A DNA stretch of 64,000 bases from Sinotaia quadrata (lineage: Eukaryota; Mollusca; Gastropoda; Architaenioglossa; Viviparidae). The first letter of the stretch is position 1. The number at the start of each line of letters is the position of its first letter. Below, in pieces: positions 1-12,055 of this stretch. Location of the stretch: assembly GCA_028829895.1 (NCBI GenBank), contig CM054181.1, forward strand, positions 100,056,360-100,120,359, written 5' to 3'. Under the pieces are notes generated by a model. That model saw nothing but the letters and a program-made list of their open reading frames with translations, had not been told where the DNA came from and made no database searches. The position numbers and the translations under genes are program-made.

Positions 1-279
1 TACATTGTTCACTGCTCTTGAATAAAAACAAACAAGAATCCAATATGAAAATATTTTGTTATATCTTGCAAGCCTACTGTTCAAGTTTAATGCACATTTT
101 CAGGAATACACTAAGTATGCATGTAGTTGCAAATGGTATATATATTTGTTTATTATAGATGTGTATTTTATTTTAGTCTAAAGTTAACCACTTGACAATT
201 TTAGACCTACAAAGTCATGTCACATTTTCATACTTCTTTTACTGTTTGGAGTTCATTGTTTAAATTATAAATTAGCCAC

Positions 280-303
280 TTCACACACACACACACACAG
301 ACA
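280..303. repeat. (CA)n microsatellite
   Basis: Short alternating CA tract, interrupted at its right end. Confidence 0.9.
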
Positions 304-360
304 CGTGTCGCAAACAGAAGGATGGACAAACTAAATTAAAGCTCCGATCCTCCTGATACA

Positions 361-676
361 TAATGCCTGAAATATTAAATAAGAGAGCCTAACAACACAA
401 AATGCCAGGAATATTAAATAAGAGAGCCTAACAACACATAATGCCAGAAATATTAAATAAGAGAGACTAACAACACATAATGCCAGAAATATTAAATAAG
501 AGAGACTAACAACACATAATGCCAGAAATATTAAATAAGAGAGCCTAACAACACATAATGCCAGAAATATTAAATAAGAGAGCCTAACAACACATAATGC
601 CAGGAATATTAAATAAGAGAGACTAACAACACATAATGCCAGAAATATTAAATAAGAGAGACTAACAACACAAAAT
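361..676. repeat. 39-bp tandem repeat, about 8 copies
   Basis: The unit contains AATATTAAATAAGAGAG followed by CTAACAACACA. Copies begin near 362, 401, 440, 479, 518, 557, 596 and 635, with few substitutions (G/A at one site, C/A at another). Flanks are AT-rich without a gene. Confidence 0.95.
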
Positions 677-1455
677 GCGTAAGCTACGTCAACGATAATG
701 ATCTAAATATTAAAAAAAGTTATTGTACTATGATTTTTTTACTAAAGCATAGGGAAGAAAATATGGAAGCTGTTGAAGCTCTTGATCATATAAGTTTATA
801 ACACACTTATTTGAGTATGGCGCCCAATGTTGTCTAGGGTCCTAGTGGCTTTTTACAGTGGGTGGCACAAGTGGGTCCATCGAACTGTTTTCTGTCTCAT
901 GGTCCATTCTGCTCTGGAGCTGCTTTCGCGGCTCAATGAAGATAAGTAAGAAGATAGGCCGATCTCTTAGTAAATGCACAGGGACTTATTGTCAGCCAGT
1001 GTTCCCTGAAGGAACACTTCCACATATTGTACAATTATAATCTAATGTGCTAAGCAGGATATATAGTTAGTAAGAGATCATGATTAATGGTAATATACAA
1101 ACATATATAGAATATCTAGACACAGAAGCAAAATGACATCTTTGGGCTGTATAAATAGCGAATGGATCCTTGCTGCATCAATTAAAGGTGATAATGGTAA
1201 CTATTTTTACATGCTGCCTCTGTGATAAATTGTGGTGGTCTGTCAGTAAATAGTAGTTTGAACAGTACATTCATTGCACATGTCAAGCAATGCTCTGAAT
1301 GGTCCATTTCAAATAGTTGGAATACTAATTAGGCCACCCTCCATCTCAGGGATAAGGGTCAACCTTCCATAAAGACGGAGTTTAGAAGTAGACTATTTTT
1401 AGTGTCAAGCAGGAGTGTGGCTACATAATACCATTATGTGACACATTGTATATAT
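677..1455. other. Intergenic stretch, nothing recognised
   Basis: AT-rich, with one 60-codon open frame at 858-1040 that resembles no family I know. GC rises slightly at 820-1010. It could be a fragment of an old element, but I see no terminal repeats. Confidence 0.5.
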
Positions 1456-1760
1456 CATGGCCAATATCAACCACATGAATGGGCCTACATTTTACAATCA
1501 AGGTCAACATGATCTACGTGAATAGGCCTACATTTTACTTATCAAGGCCAAACATCAACATGTGAATGGGCCTACATTATACACACCCTGACCAACATCA
1601 ACCACATGAATAGGCCTACATTTTACAATCAAGGTAAAATGAACTACATGAATAGGCCTACATTTTACAATCAAGGTAAAATGAACTACATGAATAGGCC
1701 TACATTTTACAATCAAGGTAAAATAAACTATGTGAATAGGCCTACATTTTATACATTAAG
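1456..1760. repeat. 42-bp minisatellite, left part of an interrupted array
   Basis: Degenerate units share GAATAGGCCTACATTTTA, and the last copies are nearly perfect 42-bp repeats. Because 42 is divisible by three, the array gives an artificial 14-residue protein repeat. Further copies appear at 3950-4050, after the hAT element, so the array was split by insertion. Confidence 0.92.
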
Positions 1761-1761
1761 G

Positions 1762-1850
1762 ACGAGTCGCCGAGTGGCCCGCGATGTCCAATGGGAAAGT
1801 CCAATATTTGGTGCCCTATTCGATCCAATGGCTATAGAATTTGCCTGGCA
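1762..1850 (+). repeat. tRNA-Ser-like sequence, possible SINE head
   Basis: It starts ACGAGTCGCCGAGTGG, close to the 5' half and A box of eukaryotic tRNA-Ser. About 50 bases later, TATTCGATCCA resembles a B box (GGTTCGAATCC) with changes. It does not fold as an intact tRNA by eye, so a decayed tRNA-derived SINE or pseudogene is more likely than a working tRNA gene. Confidence 0.35.
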
Positions 1851-1955
1851 GTATTGACATTAATTTTGCAGGGGTGCACATCACCAATTACCCGGTTTAC
1901 CGGAAGTATCCGCCATATTTTCCGTTGTTTATTTTGATTATATTTTTGTGACAAA

Positions 1956-3690
1956 ATGGCAGCTAATCGTAAAAGAAAAGTTGACAACGAAAACCGGCAG
2001 TTTAATGATGACTGGACTCTACAATACTGTTTTGTTCAACAACAGAGGAACGTTATTTGTCTGCTGTGTCATTCAACTGTAGCAGTGGCGAAGGTTTCCA
2101 ATATAAAGCGTCATTTTGAGACGAAGCATCAAGATTTCCACAACGTTGTCGGTGACGAATGAACAGCTCGAATTGAATTTCTGAGGCGTTCTCTGAATCG
2201 CCAACAGAATATTTTCTCAAAGCAGTCAGCAGATTTTAGTGCAGCATGTGAGGTCAGTTACGATATTTTGTTGATGATAGCGAAATCTGGCCGACCTTTC
2301 ACTGATGGTGATTTTGTCAAGCAATGTATGATTACTGCATCAGAAAAGTTTGTGTTCGGAAACTGTTCGCGAACTGCAGACGGTAGCTTTGAATCATATG
2401 ACAGTTCAACGAAGAATTTCACACCTCTCAGCAGACGTGACAAGACAAGACAGCTTGCAAACAAAGCAGCCAACTTTGTCTACTTCTCTTTGGCTGCAGA
2501 CGAGTCGACTGACATCAATTCAACCGCACAGCTGCTAGTTTTTGTTCGCGGTGTGTCGTCATCGTTTGATATCACAGAGGAACTTATCGGTATGGGTTAT
2601 GAAGGGTCAGACAACTGCGTCTGCTCTATTTGAAGAGACAGTGTGACTGTGTAGTAGTGTTTCACTGGATTTCACGAAACTGGTAAGTGTGACAACTGAT
2701 GGAGCACCAGCCATGACCGAAGAAAGTAACGGGCTGGTAGCACTGTTGATGAAGCATCGAGGAAAGCAGAATAGACAGTTGGTGAAGTTGCACTGTATTA
2801 TTCAGCAACACAACCTGTGCAGTAAAGAACTTGGTTTTCAGGCACTGATGGCGTTAGTGACGAAAACAATTAATTTCGTCAAATCACGAGGGCTCATTCA
2901 CCGCCAGTCTCGAAGAAACTAATGCAGGTTATGGTGACCTTGTTTATTGCTGTGAAGTACGTTTGCTGAGTCGAAGGAAGGTGCTCAAAAGATTCTGGGA
3001 GTTAATTAAAGAGATCATAGAATTCCTCAGAAGCAAGAACAAAGACACATAAGTTGCTTCCATGACTGATCCAGCATGGCAGTCTGATTTGACCTTTCTG
3101 GTCGACATGACACAACACTTGAATGATCTGAATTTGAAGTTGCAAGGCAAAAATCAGCTTGTTTGTCAACTTGCAAATTACCATCTCGGCATTCAGGACA
3201 AAGTTAAAATTGTTCCGGCAGCAAGCAACATCGGGGAACTTTGTGCACTTTCCCACTTTTCAGTCACAGCTACAGAAGAGTCAGGACACTGACACAAAAG
3301 TTTATGTTGGAAAGCTAGATGCATTGGTTCAATCTTTCAATTCACGGTTTCATGACTTTGACCAATGCCGATTGTTAATGAAACATTTTGCTGATCCGTT
3401 CAGTGTGTCAGTGGATGCCATGTCAGTAGAATACCAGCTCGAACTTATTGATCTCCAGGCCTCTGATGAACTGCGTGCTACTGCTTACAGAGACTTCTGA
3501 AAAATAAAGCACTTGTCCACACCAGCATATTTTGGCAGCACATACTGCTGCAAACAGGCTTTCTCACAGATGAAACTGAGCAAAAGCAACACCCGCAATC
3601 GGCTGACTGACGATAATCTGGAAGCAATTTTGCAACGTCTTTCAACGTCAAACATCAAGCCGGACATTTCGAAGCTTTGTGAAAGGTGAC
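1956..3690 (+). pseudogene. hAT transposase pseudogene (BED finger, GTF2IRD2/ZBED-like group)
   Basis: An ATG at 1956 opens a basic N-terminus and a BED-type finger (CLLC ... HFETKH, about 2068-2140). After an in-frame TGA at 2160 the same frame continues to 2633 with the hAT catalytic-type motif AADESTDINSTAQL (about 2493-2534). After a frameshift the second hallmark TTDGAPAM appears (about 2692-2715). More shifts and stops follow (for example the stop near 2920 and shifts near 3050 and 3250). A C-terminal dimerisation-like segment (YCCKQAFSQMKLS, about 3537-3575) closes the remnant. Gene order and motifs are those of hAT transposases. With at least five disabling changes it cannot make an active enzyme. 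Confidence 0.85.
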
Positions 3691-3844
3691 GTAACATAAC
3701 ATTTTTAGAATGAGTCTTAGTATGCAACTTCTTTGTCTAATTATAGTCTTAATCGTTATTTGTGAAAGGTGACGTATCATAACATTTTTAGAATGAGTCT
3801 TAGTATGCAACTTCTTTGTCGTAATTATAGTCTTAATCGTTATT
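3679..3844. repeat. 83-bp tandem duplication inside the hAT 3' region
   Basis: Two near-identical copies start at 3679 and 3762 (GTGAAAGGTGACGTA). They differ by a few bases and lie between the transposase remnant and the right terminal repeat. Confidence 0.9.
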
Positions 3845-3946
3845 TGTGTGTTCTTAGATGTGTCTATCTTGTGTGGGACGATTTTGATCTTCACTTTTTT
3901 GTGGCCCCCGATGGTTTCGAGAAGTTTGTGCACCACTGCATTAAGC

Positions 3947-4070
3947 CTAAGGTCATCACCAACCATGTGAATAGGCCTACATTTTACACATCAAGGCCAA
4001 CATCAACCATGTGAATGTCTCTGGCCATCAACACATAATAGGCCAACAATTTACACACTATGACAATTAA
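3947..4070. repeat. 42-bp minisatellite, right part
   Basis: Two to three degenerate copies of the unit seen at 1456-1760 (GTGAATAGGCCTACATTTTA). Confidence 0.85.
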
Positions 4071-5100
4071 TCTGCTGAAAAAGCATAATGCAAAAATATA
4101 ATGTATAACCTTTTCCCAAAATTCGCTACTTTATTATTTGTGATATATAATTTGCACTAAGGCTTAGAAATACAGAATTTGTGATTTATTAAAGATAAAA
4201 TAAAGAACTTCGCACAGCCAGCATCGGTGTTGTATACCTGCATATTTGCTGTAGGAAGCTGAAAAGAGTAATATTTTATAATTGTAACAAATTCTAATTC
4301 ATCTTGAAAGATTGCATTTTAAAAAATGTTTTAAGCTAAACTCCTTTGGTTGTTAGAAGTTAAAATTAATCATCACAATCAGTGTGCCAAATGAAGAAGA
4401 TTCAGTGACATTTAAAATATTTTATGTTTAGAATACGTCATTTGAAGTACGTATAATAGTTAACAAACTTTACTTAGGTACCTGGCCATGATTATTACAG
4501 CGTGCTGCAAAATGGGTCTTGCCTTGAGTGCGTCCTGATTCAAAATTTTAAGCAACCATTAAAATCATTTTAAATATTTTGAAGCCTTTGTGTCTTATAT
4601 ATCGCATTCAACTGTGGTTTCGAAAAATGAATGTTAAGATCACCAAATATGGCGGACAGAGCTTATGAAATCTTACAAACTGTACTTTCATATCTTAGGT
4701 GGTATCATTTATTTATACATGTAGTTCTGAAAACAAGACCACCGCAGCAACACTGAGGGCAAGAAAGAAAAAGAAATGCTGGGTCAAAGCTGACCGTGAA
4801 GCCATCACATTTATTTGAACAGCGTAAATTTAAAAAAAATTTACTTTTTCAAACTTTCGAATAGACAGTTTGGTTTGAGGCAGCCGGCAATAGACTTCTT
4901 TAAAACCACTCTCGAACAAGCATCTTTTTTTCTTTCTCATCTGACCATGGTCTTTTTCTCTTTACTCAGATTTATTTATTTTTTTTCTGAATTGCCCGGA
5001 CATTTTGGGAAACAATTAGCCAAAGATCAGAAGGGAAATGTTGATCGCTTATGACTAGTATCACACTTGTTGATTGCATCATTTTAATATCACACTTTAT
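4071..5100. other. Intergenic stretch, nothing recognised
   Basis: AT-rich, no credible open frame and no clear repeat. Confidence 0.5.
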
Positions 5101-6560
5101 GACTGCGTCACTTCAGTATCATTTCTGACAGGCCAATTACTTGCTAACCAATTACTTGCTTATGCTAACTTGTGGCATCAGTTGTAGTGAAAAGCAGTTT
5201 CTTGCCAATGCTGTATCATTGATGGTGATCATCAGTTTCTTGTTAACCCTGTGGTTTCATTCATTGACGGTGACAAGTATTTTCTTGCTACCTTGCCATA
5301 TCATTTCTGGTGAAAAGCAGCTTCTTGCTAATCTTGTAGAATTTCTGACTAGCAATTTTTTGTTAACTTTATGGCATGTCTGGTAACCAGCAATTTTCTT
5401 GCTAACCTTATAGTATCAAGGTTTCAATTTCTGGTGACATGCAATTTCTTGTATCAATTTCTAGTGAAAAGCAGCTTCTTGATAATCTTGAGACATTTCT
5501 GACAAGCAATTATTTGTTAACCTTATGGCATGTCTGGTAACAAGCAGTTTTCTTGCTAACCTTATTGTATCAGGGTCTATTTCTGGTGACATGCAATTTC
5601 TTGTAGTACCAGTTCTGATGAGTAGTTGATTGATGACTTGCGGTATCATTTCTGGATGATAAGCAGTATCTTGCTAATCTTATAATATATTTTTTGATGA
5701 CAAGCAGTTTACTGCTTAGTTTGTGTGGTATCATTTCAGGTGTCAAGCACCACCTGCTAACATTGCAGTATCATTTCTGATGACAGTATAATTTCTTGCT
5801 AACCTTGCAGTGTTAGGGTGCTCCACTGATCTGTTATATACATTTGTGGTGACAAGCAGTTTCTTGCTAACTTTTTGGTTTTATTTTAGGTGTGAAGCAG
5901 TTATTATTTCATGGTTTAATTTCCAGTGACATGTTTTTTTGCTAACCTTGCAGTATTATTTCTTGTGTAGAACACTTTCTTGTTAGCTTTGTGAAATCAA
6001 TATGCATATGCATATACCTGGTGAGAAGCAGTTTCTTGCTAACCTTGTAGTATAATTTCTGACAAGCGGTCTCTTGCTTATCCTGCAGTATCATTTCAGG
6101 TGACAAGCAGAATCTTGCTTACCTTGCAGAATCATTTCAGATGACAAGTAGTTTCTTGCTAACATTGCAGTATTATTTCAGGTGACATATAGTTTCTTGC
6201 TAACATTGCAGTATTATTTCAGGTGACTAGTTTCTTGCTAACATTGCAGTATTATTTCAGGTGACAAGCAGAATCTTGCTAACCTTGCAGAATCATTTCA
6301 GGTGACATGTAGTTTCTTGCTAACATTGCAGTATTATTTCAGGTGACAAGCAGAATCTTGCTAACCTTGCAGAATCATTTCTGACAAGCAATCCCCTGCA
6401 GCATAATTTCAGGTGACAAGGAGTTTCTACTAACCTTGCAGTGCTATTTCTGGTGACTAGCAGTTTCTTACTAATATTGCTGTGTCATTTCTGGTGAAAA
6501 ACACTTTCTTGCTAACCTTGCAGTAGTATTATCTCTGGCGATGAGCATTTTCTTGCTAAT
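5101..6560. repeat. Long degenerate array of ~41-bp units
   Basis: Units combine TTTCTTGCTAACCTTGCAG and TATCATTTCAGGTGACAAG. They are loose from 5.1 to 5.95 kb and tight from about 6.0 to 6.42 kb. Base changes and small indels make it an old array with a younger homogenised core. Confidence 0.9.
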
Positions 6561-6594
6561 GTTGTTAGTGCATTCATTTCTGAGCTGAAACTTG

Positions 6595-6925
6595 TGTGCA
6601 GAGATTTCTGGGTGTGCCAGTTGACCTTTGAGTTATGTGTACAGAGATTTCTGGGTGTGCCAGTTGATCTTTGAGCATGTACAAGTGTGCACTACAGTAA
6701 TGACAACACCAATCTGTTGGATTCCAAAGGTGACAAATAGTTTTAATTTCTCCTGCTTATGCTAATTTTTTTTCAATCAAGATCTCTCAGGCAACCCTAA
6801 GTGAACCCTGGTTTAGAAACCCTGATAAACTTTATAAAGTTCACTTTTATTCCATGTCAATTTTTTTCAATCATGATCTCTCAGGCAACCCTAAGTGAAC
6901 CCTGGTTTAGAAACCCTGTTAACTT
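6595..6925. repeat. Two local duplications
   Basis: A GAGATTTCTGGGTGTGCCAG segment occurs twice (about 6602 and 6645). A ~60-bp block with GATCTCTCAGGCAACCCTAA occurs twice, 94 bp apart (about 6774 and 6868). Confidence 0.85.
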
Positions 6926-7671
6926 TTATTTCAACCTTTCAATCATCAGCATTATTAATATTTAAATACCTATATTCTTGTCAGACTTGCACAAATTCAA
7001 AAGGATGAAGTGAAAAATTAATAACCAAGAAATATGAGCATTCTTCAGTAAACATGCTTCCATAAACACACAACAGAGTAAATCTCAAAGATCATTTTTA
7101 ATTTGTGAAAAAAGAGCAACATGAAAGAAAAATTTCCTCTTGTATAGCAATGAACACAATAAAATTTCACAATTGTTGCCTCTGGCAATGAAACTAAAAG
7201 CTATGTAGACAGCCACAACTTATGCCCGTTCATAGATATCAAGAAATTTATAGGCTCATAATTAAGGAAAATTTTTAGCATGCACACTTAAACAAGCCTT
7301 AAAGAAAAGAAAGGGAAATTTATTCATGGAAGGAAACACTGAAATAAATATTCAATTTCTCTTTCAGACAAAAGTTCACAATAAATGAATGTACACTTTT
7401 CAACCCCAAATGAAACTTCCTAAATCTCCCTAGTAAAAATTCAGTACCTTTATTATATAAAAGGTTTTAGATCATGAAAAGATTTGTTGTTGTACATTTA
7501 TTTCCATGATATAATGAATTTACAAAGAAATTCAGTCTACAAGAGATAAATATTGTATATAAGCTGTAGCAAGATTGCAATAAAATTGTTTTTAAAAAAG
7601 CATGTATTAAATTTCATTTTAGTTTAATGATACAATATCCTCTATGTGTGTTCAGGAGACATTGAGAGAGA

Positions 7672-7870
7672 GATGTAAGACTTTGTACTACACCAAAGCT
7701 CAAATATACTGCTTTTTGAGTGATGTAAGACTTTGTACTTGACCAAAGCTCAAATATACTGCTTTTTGAGCGATGTAAGACTTTGTACTTGACCAAAGCT
7801 CAAATATACTGCTTTTTGAGAGATGTAAGACTTTGTACTTGACCAAGGCTCAAATATACAGCTCCTTCCT
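7672..7870. repeat. 50-bp tandem repeat, 4 copies
   Basis: Copies start at 7672, 7722, 7772 and 7822 with GATGTAAGACTTTGTACT. The last copy is truncated. Confidence 0.93.
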
Positions 7871-7924
7871 TAAATAAACCATATTTACCCCTTTCCTATT
7901 AACTTATCTATCTTGCTTTTACCC

Positions 7925-8100
7925 CTTAAAAGAAATCTAGCTTATTTCCCCCTCAAAAGAACATTTAGCTTGCTATTTTCCCTCAAAAATACATCTAGTT
8001 TGCTATTTTCCCTCAAAAATACATCTAGTTTGCTATTTTAACTCAAAAGAATATCTAGTTTGCTATTTTCCCTCAAAAGAATATCCAGCTTGCTTCTTGA
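7925..8100. repeat. ~30-bp tandem repeat, about 6 copies
   Basis: The unit contains CATCTAGTTTGCTATTTTCC followed by CTCAAAA. Copies differ by a few bases. Confidence 0.88.
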
Positions 8101-9726
8101 TTCCCAAGAAAATTTTTATAATTAATGCATCTAGCCTTTTTCCTGTTCATCAGTGACTTACCCTTTCCTATAAACAACTGAAAAAATAATTGACTGCTTG
8201 TGTTATGTAAATATTGTAGTCATTGTCAAATGCTAGTTTGCAGTCTTGACCATGCAAGGCACAGATTTTTTAAGCCAAATGTTCTTGACCTTGTGAAGTA
8301 CCAATTTCTGAGTCAGGTACATGTTCCTGACCTTGTGAAGCAGTGATTTTTGAACTAGGTATATGTCAAGTTGGATTCTTAATCTTGGGCAGTTTCACCG
8401 GTACATACTAAAAAATGTATAAACATTGATCCCAGCTGATTGCTAGAATGTAACTATAGAAATAAATTTAAGAAAAATGTCTCATTTATCAGAAAGATGT
8501 TCATAATGCAGCCATTTATTCACAAAGCATTTATAAAAAATCTAAAGTATGGAAAATGCTATCCTGGTTAAGCAGTAAATAAATCAACACAATCATTTTA
8601 TGTAAAACAACCTTAAGTATAGCCAACAAATATTTCATCCAAATACACTGTCAATGAAATTCAAGCTAATTTGATAAAAAATATAGCAATTTATAATAAT
8701 CCTTGCATATGGATATCTAACATCTGAGAAAAAAATTACTGAGATCACAAAAAGACTGAATACAAGGAATTGTCTCACCCAAATGCTAATAATGAATTTT
8801 TATTCAACATTTTCAACTTTAACCTGTCACCCTACAATCAAATAAGCAAAACGAACAACAAAAATAAAATAAAAATAAGGAAGGAAGGAAGAAAGAAATT
8901 AAAGAGATGTGTAGATTGAGATCAACACTGAAGAAGCTGTACATGATTTCAAATATTTATTTTCTGTATTTACATATTATCTTAGTTGTTATTAATTTTG
9001 TTTAAACATTGTTACTAATTTTCAAACATGAGTGAATAACAATATTCATATTTTAAAAAATGTCCACACATCTTGGCAGCATCATATACTCCACTTATTA
9101 GCTTAACAGCCTTATGTTTCACAAGAATTATGAACAATTTTCAGCAGTGACACTACAACATTAAGGCCAATGTGAGTAAAATGTTTTTTAAACCACATCA
9201 CAATGCCATCAGCTGAATAATCAGCTCACATTGTTCTGTTTCCTCAGCAGTGGTAGTATGGTATTAAGGCCAATGTGAGTAAAATGTTTTCCATATCATA
9301 TTTTAGGATTGTGACTGAATATTTCTCATGAGCTGTTCTTATTATAAGCAATTACAGATACCACTCCAAATTTCTCCAGGCCTTGCTAGATATTTAAGTT
9401 AGCATAATCAATACAATAACAATTATTATGTATGCCTTAACTCTCGTGGCAAAACATGGTTGCCATTCATAGTGGAACGAGTCATACTAGACTTTGAGGC
9501 AATGATTTAACAAATCCATAACAAAGTGCTTGTTGTCACTTTTTGGAAGACATCTAAGAATAGACAACTTATTTTCAGGCACAAAGTAAAAAAATTGTTA
9601 CCTCAGTATGATATGGACCAAAATTAGTCAAAACAATCAGTATGAAAAAATTTATAAAAACAACAAAAATTAACTCACACAAAATGAATGCAAAATGCAT
9701 TTGGTCACAGAAATTGTATCTAAGTC
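8101..9726. other. AT-rich intergenic stretch
   Basis: No gene. A ~35-bp segment (TTAAGGCCAATGTGAGTAAA) occurs twice, near 9160 and 9263, and a short GGAA-rich run lies near 8877. Confidence 0.6.
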
Positions 9727-10005
9727 AGGAATGTGTGCAGCCCACTAAGCCACAAACAGGAATGGGTGCAGCCAACTAAGCTGCAAACAGGAATATAGGT
9801 CCCCTATGCCACAAACAGGAATGTGTGCAGCCAATCAAGCCACAAAAAGGAATGTGTGCAGCCAACCAAGTTGCAAACAAGAATATAGATCCCCTATGCC
9901 ACAAACAGGAATATGTGCAGCTAACTAAGTTACAAACAGGTATGTAAGATCCCCTATACCACAAAAAGGAATGTATGCACCCTCTATGCCATAAACAGGA
10001 CTGTG
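9727..10005. repeat. ~30-bp tandem repeat, about 9 degenerate copies
   Basis: Units alternate between GGAATGTGTGCAGCCAAC and GGAATATAGGTCCCCTATGC types, each joined by CCACAAAC. This suggests a ~60-bp higher-order unit. Confidence 0.85.
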
Positions 10006-12049
10006 CATCTTTCGTTGTTTACAAAGAAAAAAATGAATGTCTGACAAGAGTTCAGAAAAAGGGAATGGTTCAATATCATTAAAATGAAAGCATCCAGGTA
10101 AAAGCAAAAAGTGCCAAGTTACATTAATAGGAAGACAAATATACTTTGTTCCAATCATAGCACATTCAGATTCCTTTTATTTTAAAAATGAATTATGATT
10201 AAGATTAATGCGAAAATGTTTTTGTAAGCATTATACATAAATCCAAAAAATATAACTAAAAATGAAGGGGACATATTTAATCCATCATTGTAAAATGTTT
10301 GCAAGAATAAAAAAAAAAATGCAAGTTTATTTTGACCATCTCAAATAATCACAAGAGCAACAAGAACAAAAGTAATAGCTATAAATATATATAATTCTAT
10401 GGGATTCATATATGCATTGTGGAAATGTGATAATGTTTTGCCAAAGTAGGAAAACTCAATGAAGAAAATAAATGGGAGAAGGGGATGGGCAGACAAATGT
10501 TATTGCACAGGAAGGACTAGTATTTGATCTGACTTGTTCCAATTACCTGCCCTTTGTTCTGTGATGATTTGTGGATTGCACTAGTCAACAGAATTTTAAA
10601 AAACCAGCACTATAAATTAAACTACTATTAAAATGATTTTTGAAATATTTGATCTTGCAAGTTTTATTGAAATGGTATATAAATACTCTATTTTTGCTTA
10701 ACTCCATTTATATTCTGAATTACAAAAGACATGGAAGTTAACCACCAAAACAGATTTAACTGTAAAGTTTAGATTGTTTGGTTTTTTTTGGTTTTCTATC
10801 AAATGGGGGTGCTCAGCAAAGTAAGACACTTGTGACACATGTAATCAACATTGCACAATGGGAGAGTGGATAAGTAGGTCACAAAAACATAATGCAAAAA
10901 TATTTTGAAAATTGTATTTAAAAAAATCCTGTTTGTCTTAATTTTATGAAGGAAAAATAGAATACACACAATCTCACATTTGCACTATTGTACCTATCTA
11001 TGTACTTACTTACCAGAGAGACCTGTAATTATCAAAGACAACACTTTGCCTCAAGGTACTACTAAGTAAGCATCCTTGTTTCTTTTTAGACATTTATTTT
11101 TTTTTAATAATAAATATATGCAAAACATACACTAAAACTACCAGTTGTTTAATTATTCAAGATTTCAGTGATAAATACTGATAAAGAACATCTACTTGTG
11201 CTTGAAAATGAATAAAATAGTGTTGCATATTATAAAGAAAAAAATCAAAACACAACTTCTCTATGAATAGAATTAATAGTGAATATAAAAATTTACTTGA
11301 AAGTGTCTGGTTGATATATTTATCCCCATTTATAAAGGGTGTTAGGCAATTAATTATGATGACAGGAATGTGTCAGTACCTAGAGAATGAAGTAGCAAAT
11401 GTACAAATACATGTCAACATGAATGACAAATATATGTACAAATGCATCATACATACATACAATTGTGCAAGTATGAGTCGGTGTAATTGATATGCTTGAT
11501 ATGATCTATGACTAGAGAACAATGACACATCCTAAGAACTTTGTATCAAAGAAGTCATATTTGTTAGTTTCTCTCTCTATAATTACTCTGATGTGTACTA
11601 GAAATGTTTTTCATAATTTACAAAACCAAGGGAAGTGTTTTCCATATCTCACAATTACACCATTAACTTTAGTATTATAAAAACCTGAAGTTGTGTTAAT
11701 AATAGTATCCTAAACTCCACTTAAAAAAAATATACATACTATTTTGATCACATTGAACACATTAAGCACCAAATTGACATTAAGTGTCACAATACACACC
11801 ATCAACCATCTGTACTGACAGTAAATATAGAACAAACACATTATGAAGAAAGTGTATACTACCAAAAGAAATCCCTGTAGTATGCATATCTAATAAATAA
11901 GAGTTTAGTGCTATAATGACCAAAGTACTCTGTCTAGACTTTCTTTCACAAGATCTCACTCTTAAATATACAGATGAACATGTTTAAAGTTATAAATTTA
12001 ACACACCATTACTAGCTAGGATAGTACTCTTGCTGCAGAAGGTAATGGT
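10006..12049. other. AT-rich intergenic stretch
   Basis: No credible coding region or array. It could include a longer 3' UTR of the zinc-finger gene. Confidence 0.5.
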
Positions 12050-12055
12050 TTTATT
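12050..12055 (-). terminator. Candidate poly(A) signal AATAAA of the zinc-finger gene
   Basis: This is the first AATAAA on the minus strand after the stop codon at 13606. I scanned the 1.55 kb in between and found no other exact AATAAA. Further AATAAA copies occur downstream in this AT-rich DNA, so a longer 3' UTR is possible. Confidence 0.4.

Larger units (their letters stand above)
1869..3938 (+). mobile_element. hAT-superfamily DNA transposon, decayed
   Basis: The ends are imperfect inverted repeats: CAGGGGTGCACA at 1869-1880 and the reverse complement CAGTGGTGCACA at 3938-3927. Inside lies a broken transposase. The immediate flanks (TAATTTTG and CATTAAGC) do not form a matching 8-bp duplication. 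The element plus the tRNA-like stretch sits inside a 42-bp minisatellite that continues on both sides. Confidence 0.8.

Noticed and set aside
1762..1850. Functional tRNA-Ser gene
   Set aside because: B box and stems are too degraded to fold properly by eye; kept only as a SINE or pseudogene candidate.
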